From positions 3,856,837-3,920,836 of the forward strand of contig CM034600.1 of the NCBI GenBank assembly GCA_020091685.1: a stretch of 64,000 nucleotides of DNA, in the 5' to 3' direction. A program made the position numbers and the translations under genes. Each line of letters opens with the position of its first letter. Position 1 is the first letter of the stretch. Origin of the DNA: Lutjanus erythropterus. Lineage: Eukaryota > Chordata > Actinopteri > Lutjaniformes > Lutjanidae. The notes under the pieces were generated by a model, which saw only the letters and a program-made list of their open reading frames with translations, was not told the origin of the DNA and did not search any database. Of the stretch, positions 35,679 through 47,800 are shown one piece after another.

Positions 35679-35903
35679 CCCGACTCTGGGACACTTTGTG
35701 GACCTATAGCTAATACGGCGGTTCATTTGTTTTTAATTACTTTTCAGCTGAATTGTTAATTTTCTGACCGGATGAGTGTTTTTTCAGACCTGACTTGTTG
35801 TCCATAGCATGTGTTTTTGTGATATATGACATATTTTTCATGGTAGTTGTATGAGAGTGATGGGCAGCGTTGTACCTGATGTCATGCTGCCTGGTATTGT
35901 TTG

Positions 35904-35909
35904 AATAAA
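35904..35909 (+). promoter_or_regulatory. taf13 polyadenylation signal AATAAA
   Basis: A canonical AATAAA lies 226 bases after the taf13 stop codon, within 'gtttgaataaagtcac'. This gives a 3'UTR of about 250 bases. Confidence 0.75.
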
Positions 35910-36289
35910 GTCACTTACATACTGTCATAATGTTAAATTGATTTCCAGAGGACACTATAAACCTTTTTTTCCACAACATATTCATATAATTTAAACTACT
36001 CAGTCCAGCAAGCATGATGGGAAGTGAGAGCTGTGTATTAGCCTGGGGAATGTTTTTTTTTTTTTTTTTACATTACATTGTGTGTGCCAGTGATATAGTT
36101 TGCTTTTAAATAGATTTTATTGAGTCTGTTTATGATAGTCAAAGCAAAGGTCGTCTTGTGTGAGTTTGGTAGTTTTAGGCAAGACGTTGGGGTGGATGGG
36201 TCACAAGCAGCGATCTGATTATTCTGAGGGGTCTTGACTTGAAGAGGTTGAGAATAACTGTGTTAAATCACGCACTAGTTCAGCATCAC

Positions 36290-36732
36290 TTAAAGGGATA
36301 GTTCACCTGAAAATGAAGATTTTCACAGGAAGACAGTGTTACAGAATCTCCCAAACAGTGGAAGTGAACGGTGGCCAGTTTTCAAACAGAAAAAATGACT
36401 GTAAATACACATAAAATGCCTCCATACTGCTTGTCTTGTATAAACCAAAGCCCGACACGTCGTTTGCACACGTCACAACACACATCCAGTTCGGACAGTG
36501 TGCATGTGAACGTGGCTCCAAGCTAAAGATCTGCAGTGATGATTCAGCCTAAAAACATGATCTAAAGAACATTTTTTTTTAACAATTTGGCATGTTGGGA
36601 CCTTAGCAGACTTGTATTACACCAGATGAGCAGTATGGAGGTATTTTGTGGACTAAAAAACTACACCTGACCTTCAATCGGCATGAGGATGAATAGATAA
36701 TGACTGAATTTTTGGGCGAACTATCCCTTTAA
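36290..36732. mobile_element. TTAA-flanked MITE (AAAGGGATAGTTCACC ends)
   Basis: Left 'TTAAagggatagttcacctgaaaatga' and right 'ttttgggcgaactatcccttTAA' are inverted copies, with TTAA at both edges. The inside is also palindromic in part: 'ccatactgcttgtcttgta' mirrors 'ttacaccagatgagcagtatgg'. A longer relative lies at 52987-53939. It is a very common teleost MITE type and has no transposase. Confidence 0.7.
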
Positions 36733-36739
36733 GTATATG

Positions 36740-37582
36740 ATGCGTAGTTAAGCACAGGTACAATGAAGAGACTGAAAATCAATGCTTCAAAAACAGTGCA
36801 ATCATGGCTTCAGGAGGAACTAACTACTACTTGAGCAGCCGTGTTGAAAGCAAAAGTGCTAGCGGCCACTTAAAGAAGCACCAGTGGAGTGTTCACTAAA
36901 CACGCACAGCGTAACAAGTTTGAGAAACACTGGTCTACAATATGCACAGCACAAAATCTACAGAGAAAGACAGAACTGGCTGTGGTTCAAACAAAGTGGA
37001 CAAAAAGAAGAAACAAACAGATTTTATTGATATTCCTCAAAACAAAATTTTTACACAGACCATAAATATGACAGACCAACTACAAGTGAGCATGTGTCAG
37101 TTCATTTATTCTGTTCAAGCAAATTACTTCTTTGTACAGTGAAGTGGTTGACTTAATTGGTCTAAGCAGCAGGTAACAGGCTGCCGTTCTATCTAGACTA
37201 GATTCTAGATCAGAGCTTTACCAGCATGACGGGGGGGTCGCTGATGACACACGCCTGTTAACCAAATGCAAAATACCGCAAAGGCTTCATGCAGGTAATT
37301 TCCTCATTGCATCATCCATGGGCTGTTTGCATTTACAAGCTGGAGCTGGGGGAGAGTGGAGCCCAGCCAGCGACCCCCGCCGGGTGGGTGCCCTAGCTGT
37401 CTGTTGAGGATGTCTATAAGGATGGAGAAGAGAGGCAGCGAACCAGGTGGACAGGATGGAGGAGAGAGGGAGTGTGTTTGGAGGGGGGTGAGGGGTGGTG
37501 GTGGTGTGAGTGGATCAAGAGAAGGTCAGATGAGTGGGGAGTTCACAGGGGGGAGGAGGAATGTCCATGAGTCTTTCTGGTT
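36740..37582 (-). other. 3'UTR and downstream of first tnnc2 copy
   Basis: Downstream of the tnnc2 stop on its strand there are two AATAAA hexamers, at 37105-37110 and 37023-37028 (minus strand), so a 3'UTR of roughly 480-580 bases is likely. The plus-strand frame of 147 codons at 37356-37799 overlaps the real antisense exon and is not a gene. Confidence 0.5.
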
Positions 37583-38757
37583 TTACTGCACATTCTCCAT
37601 CATCTTGAGGAATTCTGGGAAAGAAAAGGTAGATGGGACTGTGTTACTGAGACAGAAAGCAGCAGTTACCATGATCACCATCAGCAACAATCTTAATTAC
37701 CTAAATAACATGCAAATGAACTGTACCCAAAAAGGAATAATTCAACTAATAATTCAGCTTAAAACTACTAATTATTCCACAAAATATACAGAAATATAAC
37801 CAACTAGCCAAAATTAGAGTCACTAAAACCTCCCCATTCTACTACCAGATGAGTGAACACAACAGAAATATATGAATTCTCTAACGCTGGTATAAAAAAA
37901 GGAAGAAATATTTACAGTCAGCAGTCAACTTTTGTGGATTATGACAACTTGAAATTACACACTATTCCCTTAACCTGCTTTTCTTACTTCCGTAAAAGCA
38001 TGTCAGTTAGGTTTCTCTTGGTATTGTACGCCTGGTGTCATGACTTCAACGTGTTTTCCAGATATTTCCACCTGCAGTTGAGTCGCCATATTCTCTTGGT
38101 GACTCAGAAATAAGTCCAATGCAAGACAAAATTATATTTTGTGATCAAATAATGTACTATGTTAGATATTTGCTCCACTTGAATTTGTTAAGTTGTATGT
38201 TTTAAATTTTCATAAACTCACTGAACCAAACCAGCTATTGTTAAGTCTAACCTTTGCAATAATTATATTTAACAAACTAAAGTAACACACTAAAGTTATT
38301 ATAAAAACTACTTTTCCTGAAACCATACTATTAGGTTGTTGTGAACTGTTGTTTTGAAAGCAGTCAGATTTGCTGTGTTCATCTAACTTGTTAACTTGAT
38401 TTGACTTAACTTAATTTATTTGTGTATTACCAATTAAAGTATTTTTTAAAGTTGGTCCAATGATTTTCCTTCCCAGAATGCATTGTTTGAGAGTTAAAAA
38501 TCTCCTGAGATCATAGTTTTTAGCAGTTTGGAGGAGAATATATGATGAAAACTTGAAAACTGACACTTCAAACTGAGAAAATGTTTGTTTGCAGTGTTGG
38601 TCAGTGTGACTGAAGAGCTGATGGTACAACTTAATATCCCGAGCACACTGAACGTGTTTCAACTTAAATCATATTAAATTTGTTTGACTTTTATTTAATA
38701 ATTAATAATTGATATTTAGTAAGTGGAATTGTAACACTTTAATAATGATCTAGAACG

Positions 38758-38789
<32 letters not shown>

Positions 38790-41302
38790 GCATGTACCAT
38801 CAAAGTCCAGCATGCCGTCGGCGTTCTTGTCTCCGTCCTTCATCAGCTCATCAATCTCGTCCTCTGTGATGGGCTCGCCAGTGCTGCGGATGATGAGGGC
38901 GAACTCCTCTCTGTCGATGTAGCCGTCGCCGTTCCTGCGCAAAAGACAGAAATTCGTGGTGTTGTAAACATAAACGAGTCACCACGTGAGAAAATAAAAC
39001 ACTGCGTTCAGTAAATGAGTACAGAACGCTAAGTAAACTGCAGTATGTACAGTGACAGTGCGGACGTACTTGTCGAACACACGGAAGCACTCTGCCAACT
39101 CTTCCTCGCTCTTGCCGGCCTGGTCCTCCTTTAGCAGCCTCACCATCATGACCAAGAACTCCTCGAAGTCGATGGTACCGCTACCTGAGAGTGATGAAGC
39201 AGCCACATCACTGATTAACAACGGTCAGCCCGGACAAAGGCCCAGTGTGCCGCTGCGCTCCGTGTGTGGCACCACTGAGCGCTCATCTTTGCGCACAATT
39301 TTACGCATGAACATTATAGCACAAGGAAACACTTGGATTAAGTAAGCTCCGACCTATATTATGTATTGATCGATTTTACAATCAAAATTCCCCTCGAGTG
39401 ACATAAATCTGAAGAGAAAGTGTAAAACTTTAAAGAAAACCAGGAAGGAAAATGTCTATTTGGAAAACAAACTCACGAGTGCTCTCGTTGCGCACCTGCG
39501 CCGAGACCTCATCACAGTGGGATTTAGTTCCAGGTCAAATTAGATACAGTTACTTGGTTTATTTGAGTCCATATGGAATGCATATGAAGTGTCCGAGTTG
39601 TGCACAATGCGCTCAAAAGGCCTACTGTGTTGTTGAAACACATGTTATCAATGGCTCACCGTCCTCATCGACCTCCTCGATGATCTCATCCAACTCCTCT
39701 CTTGTCGGGTTCTGGCCCAGCATCCTCATCACGGTACCCAACTCCTTGGTGCTGATATCACCGCCACCGTCGGTGTCAAACATGTCGAAGGCGGCCTTGA
39801 ACTCTGGAGAGATGAGACGTGACAGAACGTGGCTCGTAACGTGCAGAAATTGGCCGAATTTCTCTGTACTGAATACGTCGCAGTAAGACAATTGCGCCGC
39901 GTAAAATAGGTTTGTGTATTTCTCTATAGCAGTGCTTCTCACCCTGGGGTCCGGGGACCTCCAGGGGTCCTTGAGTGGGCTCCAACTGGTCCCCAGAAAA
40001 TGTGGAATGTTTTAATTTCACTATTATTTCACTGACTATATGTAAGCCCAATGAGAGAAGTGTATAGGAATAAGTATTCCACTCATACTTTTCACACCTT
40101 TTCACTGTTAATCTGCCAATCTACAGTGAATGGAATAATTAGATTTTATCATCTGATGTGTCAATTTGGGTGTGGTTGACACCAAAATCTGCATCTGTGT
40201 CGCATCATAATTCTGTAACTGATTCCATACAGAGGATCTTAATTCGTCTGCATTTTCTAAATGAGTTAATTCTGACAGAAAATACTATGTGGTTGATATT
40301 TGGAGACTGTGTGATCATTGAAAACAACTATGGCCGCTTTTCATTTGAGTAGTAGTCTGTTTCTTTACTGGTACCTGAGCAAAGTAACGACATTACTGAA
40401 GTAACGCGTTACTTTAGCCTGTGAGTACTCACCAGCCAGCATTTCCTCGCTCAGGTAGGAGCGGGCCTCTTGTTGCGCGTCAGTCTGGAAGAAAACAGGG
40501 TCCATTCACTACAGGATTCTTTCTGATCATTCCACCTCAAACCCTTCAGATTTCCATACCCATATAGGCTGCTTCTATGGCTCATTTTAAAATGAATTTT
40601 TCTTTAAAAAAAACTGTAAAGGTGCCAACTACAATGACGCAGCGGGAGAGTTAAAACATAATTACGCACAGATTCATGTTGGGAATATCACACCAATTTC
40701 AGGAATATTCTAGATATGTTATAGTCTTTTTATTCCTTGTTTATGATAATAACATAGTTAATAAGTCTTGCATATTGTCTTTCAGGATGTAGCGGCTGCG
40801 CCTTGGACGGATTCTTGAGCTTGGTGTAAATTAGCGCGGCTATTTCAGGCTCAACACCTCAGGCTGGCTGTATATGGCCTGCAGACATCCAATCCCCGGG
40901 AATCTGTCAGTCTAAGCAGAATCCGCACCTTCGCAGCTGACACCCACTCAGATCCTAATCTTAACTTTCTAGCAGATTCTGTCACGTTTGCAACTGACTA
41001 AAATATGAATATATCTTTAAATGTATTTTATTTAAACAAACTAAAAATATTTTAAATGTCTAAAGATGCATTTCTAAATAAAAGTCAAATTAAACAATTT
41101 TAAGGGAAAGCAACAGATAAACATTTTATCAACAGAAGGAAGCATGCTTCTCAACTACTCAGACGATTGGTTTTTACTCTTCCACATGCCTTTGTTACTT
41201 AATTACTACACCTCTAATTGTTGAGGCTTAATAGCTATAATGACTGGTTGGCTGACCGAACAACTTGGACTAGTTCAACGGGTCATTTATTGGTCTTACC
41301 AT
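37583..41302 (-). CDS. tnnc2: Troponin C, fast skeletal muscle, copy A
   Basis: The calcium sensor of the thin filament in fast skeletal muscle, binding troponin I and T. Six exons join in phase: 41300-41302 (ATG only, then gtaaga), 40433-40484, 39660-39803, 39070-39184, 38798-38934 and 37583-37614, giving 160 residues (human 160). Four EF-hand loops are intact: 28-39 [12 protein letters not shown], 64-75 [12 protein letters not shown], 104-115 [12 protein letters not shown] and 140-151 [12 protein letters not shown]. Each has D first and E twelfth. The first loop is canonical, unlike the defective site I of cardiac troponin C, so this is the skeletal type. It ends FLKMMENVQ. The ATG-only first exon is the known vertebrate troponin C layout. 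A second copy follows upstream in the same orientation. Confidence 0.96.
38758..38789. repeat. (ATC)n microsatellite at the tnnc2 copy A intron 5 donor
   Basis: Ten pure ATC units plus two bases lie eight bases inside intron 5 of the first tnnc2 copy: on the minus strand exon 5 ends GATG|gtacatgc and then runs (atg)n. Confidence 0.9.
39930..40140. mobile_element. hAT-like repeat end in tnnc2 copy A intron 2
   Basis: The text 'cagtgcttctcaccctggggtccggggacctccaggggtcc' is the left end of a common teleost hAT-derived repeat. It lies between exons 2 and 3 of this tnnc2 copy. The matching right terminus was not found, so the extent is approximate. Confidence 0.55.
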
Positions 41303-41520
41303 GTTTGTGGATTAGCTTTTCCCCCCCAAATATCCAAGGAAAACAGAAAAGCCCAAAGGAGTGGTCAATCCGTGTGCACCCCAACAGAGAGACTAGACGT
41401 CAAGTGAAGGCTCACACACACTTTAAACGGCGCAGCCAGGTCCCGCCCCCTGCCTCTCACAGGCCTCCAGATTTAGTACCCTGAACTTTTAGGGTTCTGG
41501 GGCCAAGGCGAGCCAATCAC
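41303..41520 (-). promoter_or_regulatory. Promoter and 5'UTR of tnnc2 copy A
   Basis: Reading the minus strand upstream of the ATG: a pyrimidine-rich leader, a TTTAAA TATA-like box at 41422-41427, a GC box at 41442-41450 (CCCGCCCCC on plus) and a CCAAT box at 41513-41517. An E-box CAAGTG lies at 41401-41406. The spacing suggests a start near 41390-41400 and a leader of roughly 90-100 bases. Site identities are by pattern only. Confidence 0.55.
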
Positions 41521-42078
41521 ACTTTTGGAGAGGAAAGCTCTACTTTCTTGAAGTTGCAGGGTTTGGAATGCAAAAAGATGCGGTTTAAACCCAGGTTTTC
41601 AGCACTTTTTTGGGATCTAGGTCAAGGTGGAAAAGTCCACAGTAAAGAGTGGAGATGCAACAAAGGAAAAATAGTTCAAGAGTATTTCAGTGTGTCTGTC
41701 ACTTGTTTTGTTAAAACTGAGATTATCAGAAGTGGAATGTAAGAAAGAACTGTGAGAATTCATGCTGCAAAGAAAAATACAGGCACAAAAAAATCTAATT
41801 ACTATGTTAGTTTTCCCTGAAAATGGCCCCATAGCAGCTTTTACTGGCGAGCTCCTAAAATAACTCAACATTTGATAAAAATTTTAAAAGAAATACCATT
41901 AAAACTACAGATATTACACTTTGTCAGTAAGTAAATAGTGTTGATTTCAATTTAGGCCTTAACACAGTGGCAATGAGGGGGAGTCAATGATTTTAAAGTA
42001 GGTTATGGGTTTTGTGATGGTGGCATTTCAATCTGAGTGTGAAACTCAAAACCAGGAGAAAAATGCTAAGGGGCTGGA

Positions 42079-42109
42079 CCCCAACTCCCCCTCCCCCTCC
42101 CCTCCTCCC
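42079..42109 (-). promoter_or_regulatory. Polypurine tract with G-quadruplex potential
   Basis: On the plus strand the C runs are 42079-42082, 42087-42091, 42093-42097 and 42099-42102, then CC-T-CC-T-CCC. The minus strand therefore has at least four G runs of four or more with loops of one to four bases. It lies about 0.7 kb upstream of tnnc2 copy A. A regulatory role is inference. Confidence 0.5.
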
Positions 42110-42217
42110 TCCTCTCTGCCCTGAATAGCAGGCAGATTTTAGGGGCTGAGAGAGAGGAGGAAAAGTAACCCTGCTCATCCCGGTGCCACATTGCCCCGGT
42201 AAACACAACCTGATGCT

Positions 42218-42227
42218 CCTTATATGG
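42218..42227. promoter_or_regulatory. Perfect CArG box (CCTTATATGG)
   Basis: This matches the SRF consensus CC(A/T)6GG at every position and lies about 0.9 kb upstream of tnnc2 copy A in a GC-rich island (42070-42480). SRF sites are common in muscle gene control. A second TATA-like 'ctatatac' lies at 42359-42366. It may mark an enhancer or an alternative start. Confidence 0.45.
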
Positions 42228-42489
42228 TGGGCGGTTCCTGAAGGGGTGGGCCTGAGCTGAGAGGCAGGAGAGGAGGATAGGATGCTGAGGAGGGGGAGCA
42301 GCCGCGAGGGAAAGGGGGAGGGATGTTGCTTTTTGAGATGTGGTGGGGGGGCTTGCAGGCTATATACCCCCAGAGGGAGAGCTGCGCTATGTTCCGTGAC
42401 CGCCTCAAGCCTCTGATGCCGGGGATTGGTTTGTGTGCTGCTGGGAGACCACTGCGCTGCATCAGGATCAGTGACAGAGAGTTATGACA

Positions 42490-43425
42490 GACTTAGGCGG
42501 AGAGGAAATTGGAACTGAAAGAGATCAGTTTAAACCAGATCAGTGAATGTTTCCTCAGGTATGACAGGGAAGTATCTATGCAAATAGAGGCTAACGAGGG
42601 GCCTAATTTAAAGTTTGGACCAGTTGTAGCGACACAAATGTGTGTGTGTGTAAAAGGAGGATGTGGTTGGTGGTGTAAAAAGTGCACATACTTTAAGGTT
42701 GGGCATCGAGAACCGAAAAAAATACAATTCTAAAGAAATCGTTGAGAAATTTTGATTTCAATTCTACTTATGCGTTCCTACGCAAATTTTACTCGCTCTA
42801 GATTAAAATTAAACCGCCTATAGACATGCGAGCTGAACACATGCATGTTGTATTTTTGCAGGTCAACTCGGAAGTTAGCAGGTTCCTTCCACAAAAAGCC
42901 AATGGAATTTTTTTCGTTAGATTTTGGATTAGTGCAGAAGTGAATGAAAGTTTATAATCTTTAAAAATTAACACGACTTTGATGATTTTTGAAGCTCAAA
43001 TGCAATGGTCAGAAGTAAAAAAACTAATGCCAGGCTATAAACAAATTTCTGTGACCCAATGTCACCCCAACTAGGTGATTTGTGTTCAGTATGATGCCGT
43101 TTAATACATGTGACCACCACTGTAGTCTCACTTAGCCACTTGTTAGCAACCACCTTTTTAAAGACAAGTAAAAGCTTCAAAATTCACAAATGGGGTATTT
43201 ACCGACGTATTTTATGTTGTAGAACAAAATGTGAAATTCTCTTGACCACATGCGTTAACCACAGACATTATTTTCAGGCAAGTATTGAAAAAACTATTTA
43301 AAAAATCCACTGACTTAGAAAAAAGTTAACTGGAAGTGCTAAAATGCAAACTCATTTCCAGGTTTTAGGACTAATTTCTACAGCGCTCTATAAAAATTCA
43401 GCATCTATAAAAAGTCTAGCATTAT
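42490..43425. other. Spacer between tnnc2 copies, nothing recognised
   Basis: No exon or transposon end was seen. The open frames of 64-80 codons are unrecognised and overlap each other on both strands. Confidence 0.4.
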
Positions 43426-43429
43426 TCTA

Positions 43430-44315
43430 ACCTGACCTAGTTGGTTGTTGCTAAGTTGCTACAGTTATCTAGTTAACATTAACTTAGTTTCAACATTTAT
43501 CCATGGTAATTAGCATGCCACTTAAATAATCAGAATCAAGAATTTTGAAGAAGTGAATTTGTTACGTTGAATTGGAATTGTTGAAATCCAAACAATACCC
43601 AACCCTCATTTTTCTCAGCTAACTTACTAAGCTGTTGCTAAGTTGCTTGACTAGCAGGTGAATAGCACAAACTGAGTGAGTCTCAACCTCAATCAGGAAA
43701 TGCTAAGCTACGAAACACTTTACAAGGACGGGATACTCCTCTATCGTGACAACAAAGCAGCCTGAGTAAACCCCAAAATATTTAAGAAACCAGAAAACGG
43801 AATACCGTTGTTACAGTTAACCAGCTAACGCTAGTTCAGCTCTGGTAACATTTATCTTTCGTAATTAGCATTTTACACAACTCGGCTGTAAAGAGTGCAG
43901 GAGGACATTTGAGGAGACAGAATCTGAATCATTAAAATCCAAACGATAACAGACCCTAATCATGACTCTAGCATTATTCTCAGTTAATTTACTAACTGTT
44001 GCTAAATTGCAGGCCTAGCAGGTCTTTGAGTCTTAACCTCAGTTTAGCAAATGCTATGCTACAAAAGGCTTTACAAGGACGGGATACTCGTCTCTTGTTA
44101 CAGTAAGGTAGTCTATGTGAACCCCAAAATAAAAAAATTAAAAAAACAAAAACAAAACAGAAACCAGACCACTGTTGTTTCGGTTAACCTGTTAATGTTA
44201 GCTAATCTCAGTGTTTCCATCGTTAACATTTATCAGTTCAAACAGCTCTGGGGTAAAGAATGCAGGAGGACACTCAAAGAATCAGAATGGAGAATCATTA
44301 AGCAGGGGTGTATGA
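43430..44315. repeat. Tandem repeat, about 350-bp unit, two full and one partial copy
   Basis: Units 43613-43960 and 43970-44310 share, in order, 'ttctcag-taa-ttactaa', 'gttgctaa-ttgc', 'gagtct-aacctca', 'aaatgct-agctac', 'tttacaaggacgggatactc', 'gaaccccaaaat', 'cgttgtt-c-gttaacc', 'taacatttatc' and 'gtaaagag-tgcaggaggaca'. A shorter third unit, 43434-43600, shares 'gttgttgctaagttgct', 'aacatttatcc' and 'aaatccaaac'. Non-coding; the 108-codon frame at 44051 runs through it. Confidence 0.7.
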
Positions 44316-44513
44316 TCACTTTAAATGTGGTTATGAGAATCTTAAGGCCAGTTAGACAGCCTGAGAGAGCCCACTGAGAGATTAACGAAATAATGAATCA
44401 GATGAGGTAAGACGTGTCAGGCGTGCATGGCAGAATAATTTGCAAAGATAAACGGGGACAAAGTGGATTTATTTAGAAAGCACAGAACAGGGTGGAGAAG
44501 ATATTTAGTTGTG

Positions 44514-44534
44514 AGGAGGAGGAGGAGGAGGAGT
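44514..44534. repeat. (GAG)n microsatellite
   Basis: Seven GAG/GGA units lie 3' of the second tnnc2 copy, within its likely 3'UTR, close to the AATAAA (minus) at 44468-44473. Confidence 0.7.
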
Positions 44535-44861
44535 AGAGGGTGGGGCGTTAAAAGCTAAGTGGTGTAGCATTTCTGGAGAAACAGCAGCTGCCAAGGGGAC
44601 AGCTGGGTGGCTGGCTGAAGGAGGCGGCCGGGGGGGAAAGTGCCTTCGTCTTAAAAGGTTTGAAGAGATATTTATAGATATCCTCACCAAGCCCCGGGGT
44701 TTCATATGAGAAGGGGAAGGAGGAGGGAGGTGGGGGTGAAGGTACGTCTCAGATACATATTCATAATTGCACAGGGGTTTGTAGCATTTGGAGTTTGCGC
44801 CATCAGACGGCGAGCTTTATGTTCTCTCTGAGGAAGGGTCACCGAGGAATGTAGGGTGTCA

Positions 44862-47800
44862 TCACTGCACGTTCTCCATCATCTTCAGAAACTCTGCAGA
44901 GAGAAGGAGAGGGCAGGAGTCAACCAACCCACCACCCATCCATCAGACCCACCGATGAATGACTCGACTAATTAACCAACTGAAAGTCAGCTCACATGCT
45001 GAGCCTGCAGTGTGTAGACAAACTGAACAAGTCAATTCATGCAGAACATCTTACTGTAACGCTTAAAATATTACCTGATCAGCAATTCTCCATTCCTGTC
45101 ACTGTTTCAACTGTAATAATTTTAAGCTAATGTGCATGTGCTCACAGATTCAAGTCCTATTTTCATTCGTTTGCTAAAATGCCTCATGTATATTCATATA
45201 CATAAGATGTGTGCAGACTTCAACTGCATAATTTGTCTGAAAATTGGTTTTAGTTTTGGATGAATGGTTAATGAAAGGAGAAGTCAACAAATATTCTATC
45301 TTTTCACACTTCAGAGAGTTATGAAACTGCAAAATTTAGTTTACCTTACCATCCAACACATTTAACACATTTAATTATTATTAATACATGCTGTATTTAC
45401 ATTAAATAATTTTAGTCAACCAAAAACATTTTAGTTATGGGTCTTATGTAAAGCAATAGTTTGCTATTTTGAAAATATGTTTTGTGTGCATATGCATATA
45501 AAAATATGCTTATTTGCTTCATTACCAAGAGTTAGATGAGGTGAGATGTTGATAGTACTGTAGGTATATGCATACACTGTATATAAATGGATAAATCTGA
45601 CATTTTCTCTTTTTCCTCGTTATTTTGTTGTGGCTGTGTTGTGGTGTTGATGTATTTGTATGTCTTTTTGTCTTGTAATGTTTTTTTAGATTATTTTCTC
45701 AAACAAAGAAGAGATAGCTTGATACTACTTATATTTAAAATATATATTTATTTTGCAGTACAATGAACTGCACTGTGTACTAAATCAATTTGTTTTCCAC
45801 ATTTATTTTCTCTTGTTAGACTTTATTAGAGGGTAATTATGGACACATATGGATGCAATCATTAATGAAATCATAAATCTGATACTTGTGACTCACCCTC
45901 TTTGGCTGGTCCCATATAATTTGCAGGGTAGCCAGGACCGACCTTTACCTCTATCATTTGGACCTTTATGTAGTGGATCTGGTTTACATATTGTTTTGAA
46001 ATGGGGAAGAAGCAGATCTATGATTTCACTTCTGTTTACAGTACAGTTCTGTTGTAATGTGTCGCTGATTATCCTCTAAGAAAATCTAATCAAGGATCCA
46101 ATTCTGTCTCATATATGACATATTATTTCTAGTTTTTGTCTAATGTGATACAAAATACAGCTTGTTACATCATATTGGTGTACCATGGGGTGTATTGTGT
46201 TTAATTATATAGTTGTATGTTTGCTTAATGTCTAATAAAGAACATATTATTTCTAGTTATTGTTTAATTTGATACAAAATACAGCTTATTACGTCATATT
46301 AGTGTACTGTATAATAAAGTGCAACCATTAATGATATGAAAAAATTATAAGTAACAAAAGAAAAGCCAAAATATGAATAGACAACACTGAAATAATGCAG
46401 GTTCATCAAATAACATTCCTAGAAGTCAGCAGACAAAAAATAATAATAATATGGAAATACCATACTGTAAAAAGACTATGATGTCATTTGTTATCTTGAG
46501 TAGAGTTTGTTCAGTAATTAATTATTCCTGTGTTTTAACATTTTATAAAAGCTTAATTTATCCTTATTCTATGTAACACTGTTTGGCCTGCTACATGCCC
46601 TCACTTATTTTTGAGAATGATTCATTTTGCTAAAAGATGTGACCCATCTGCTCCTCTCTTCAGAAAATACAAACATAAATTAATTATTGATGTGAACATA
46701 TACCAGACTTGTATGTTCATATTACAATGTATGTTCACCTACCTTATTTTTTCTCAAACATTCACTCATATTCTGCAGCACACTTTGAGAGTTTTCATCT
46801 TCAATCTTGTCAGACTTCAATTTATTTACAGTGAAATATAAAGGATCATCTCTCTTCCATCACTACATCTATTATTATCATTTAAAAAAAAAAGAAAGAC
46901 ATCTGAAAAGGTCTCCAATTAGCAATGATGTATAACACTTAATGTACTCAATGCATTATATTTCAACTTGTAAACATAAATTTCCATTTAAATTATACAT
47001 ATCTATTATTTGATATCAACTCTGATAAATTACACAATCTCTGTTTTTTTTTGTGTGTGTTTTTTAATCTTTTCTTAAAAAGTATGACTATTGATATGAG
47101 AGGTAGGTATATTATAAACATTTTCTTTCTATTGGATAGTGCATATTTGTTATAGTATTTTTAAAAATCTTTGTGCTGCAAAAAAAAAAAAAGTTGTTAG
47201 ATTAGCTTAGCATAAAGACTGAAAACAGAGTTGAACAGCGAGGCTGGCTCTGTCCATACTTCATAAAATCTACTAACCGGCACCTTTGAAGCTCATTAAT
47301 TAACATGTTAGAGCTTCTTTCTTTAATCTGCACAACAGCTGAAATGTAAAAATTAATCATTATCCAGCGGATTTCGCTACTTTTCTCTATTAATCTGTTT
47401 TTTGGCTTTATCACTGAAACACAAATCACGTATGACAGACATACAGCACTTGAAAAGGAAGCATGGGGTTTAGATTAAAGAGCAGCAGACCTTGAGATGA
47501 TCAACAACACACACAGCATCTTTCAACCACACAGTCAGATGGACACAACGCCGCTGACCTACCCAGGAGGAATGGAGGTGAGCGGGGTGAACAGCCATCC
47601 TAACCCTGACTTAATGGAAGAAATGGACAAGCAACGGAAAGCCAGAGACTGCTGTGTCCACAAAACATGTGTCTAAAAAACTGTGTATATTATTTTATCT
47701 TATCTACAACTATATATGTTGGATGTGTGTAGCATGAAGGAAATACAAGACTTATTTTGTTGTGCAACCATGTGTTGCGTAATGATAATAAACAGCCTTG

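Noticed and set aside
35295-35726. 143-codon minus-strand frame opposite taf13 (and a 126-codon one at 35240-35620)
   Set aside because: Antisense shadows of a GC-rich real coding region; taf13 itself is unmistakable.
37356-37799. 147-codon plus-strand frame
   Set aside because: It runs antisense through the last tnnc2 exon and its 3'UTR and has low-complexity composition.
37583-41302. Cardiac troponin C (tnnc1) or calmodulin as identity of the EF-hand genes
   Set aside because: EF-hand 1 is canonical with no cardiac-type change, the N-terminal helix is present, and the ending MMENVQ with length 160-161 fits skeletal troponin C.
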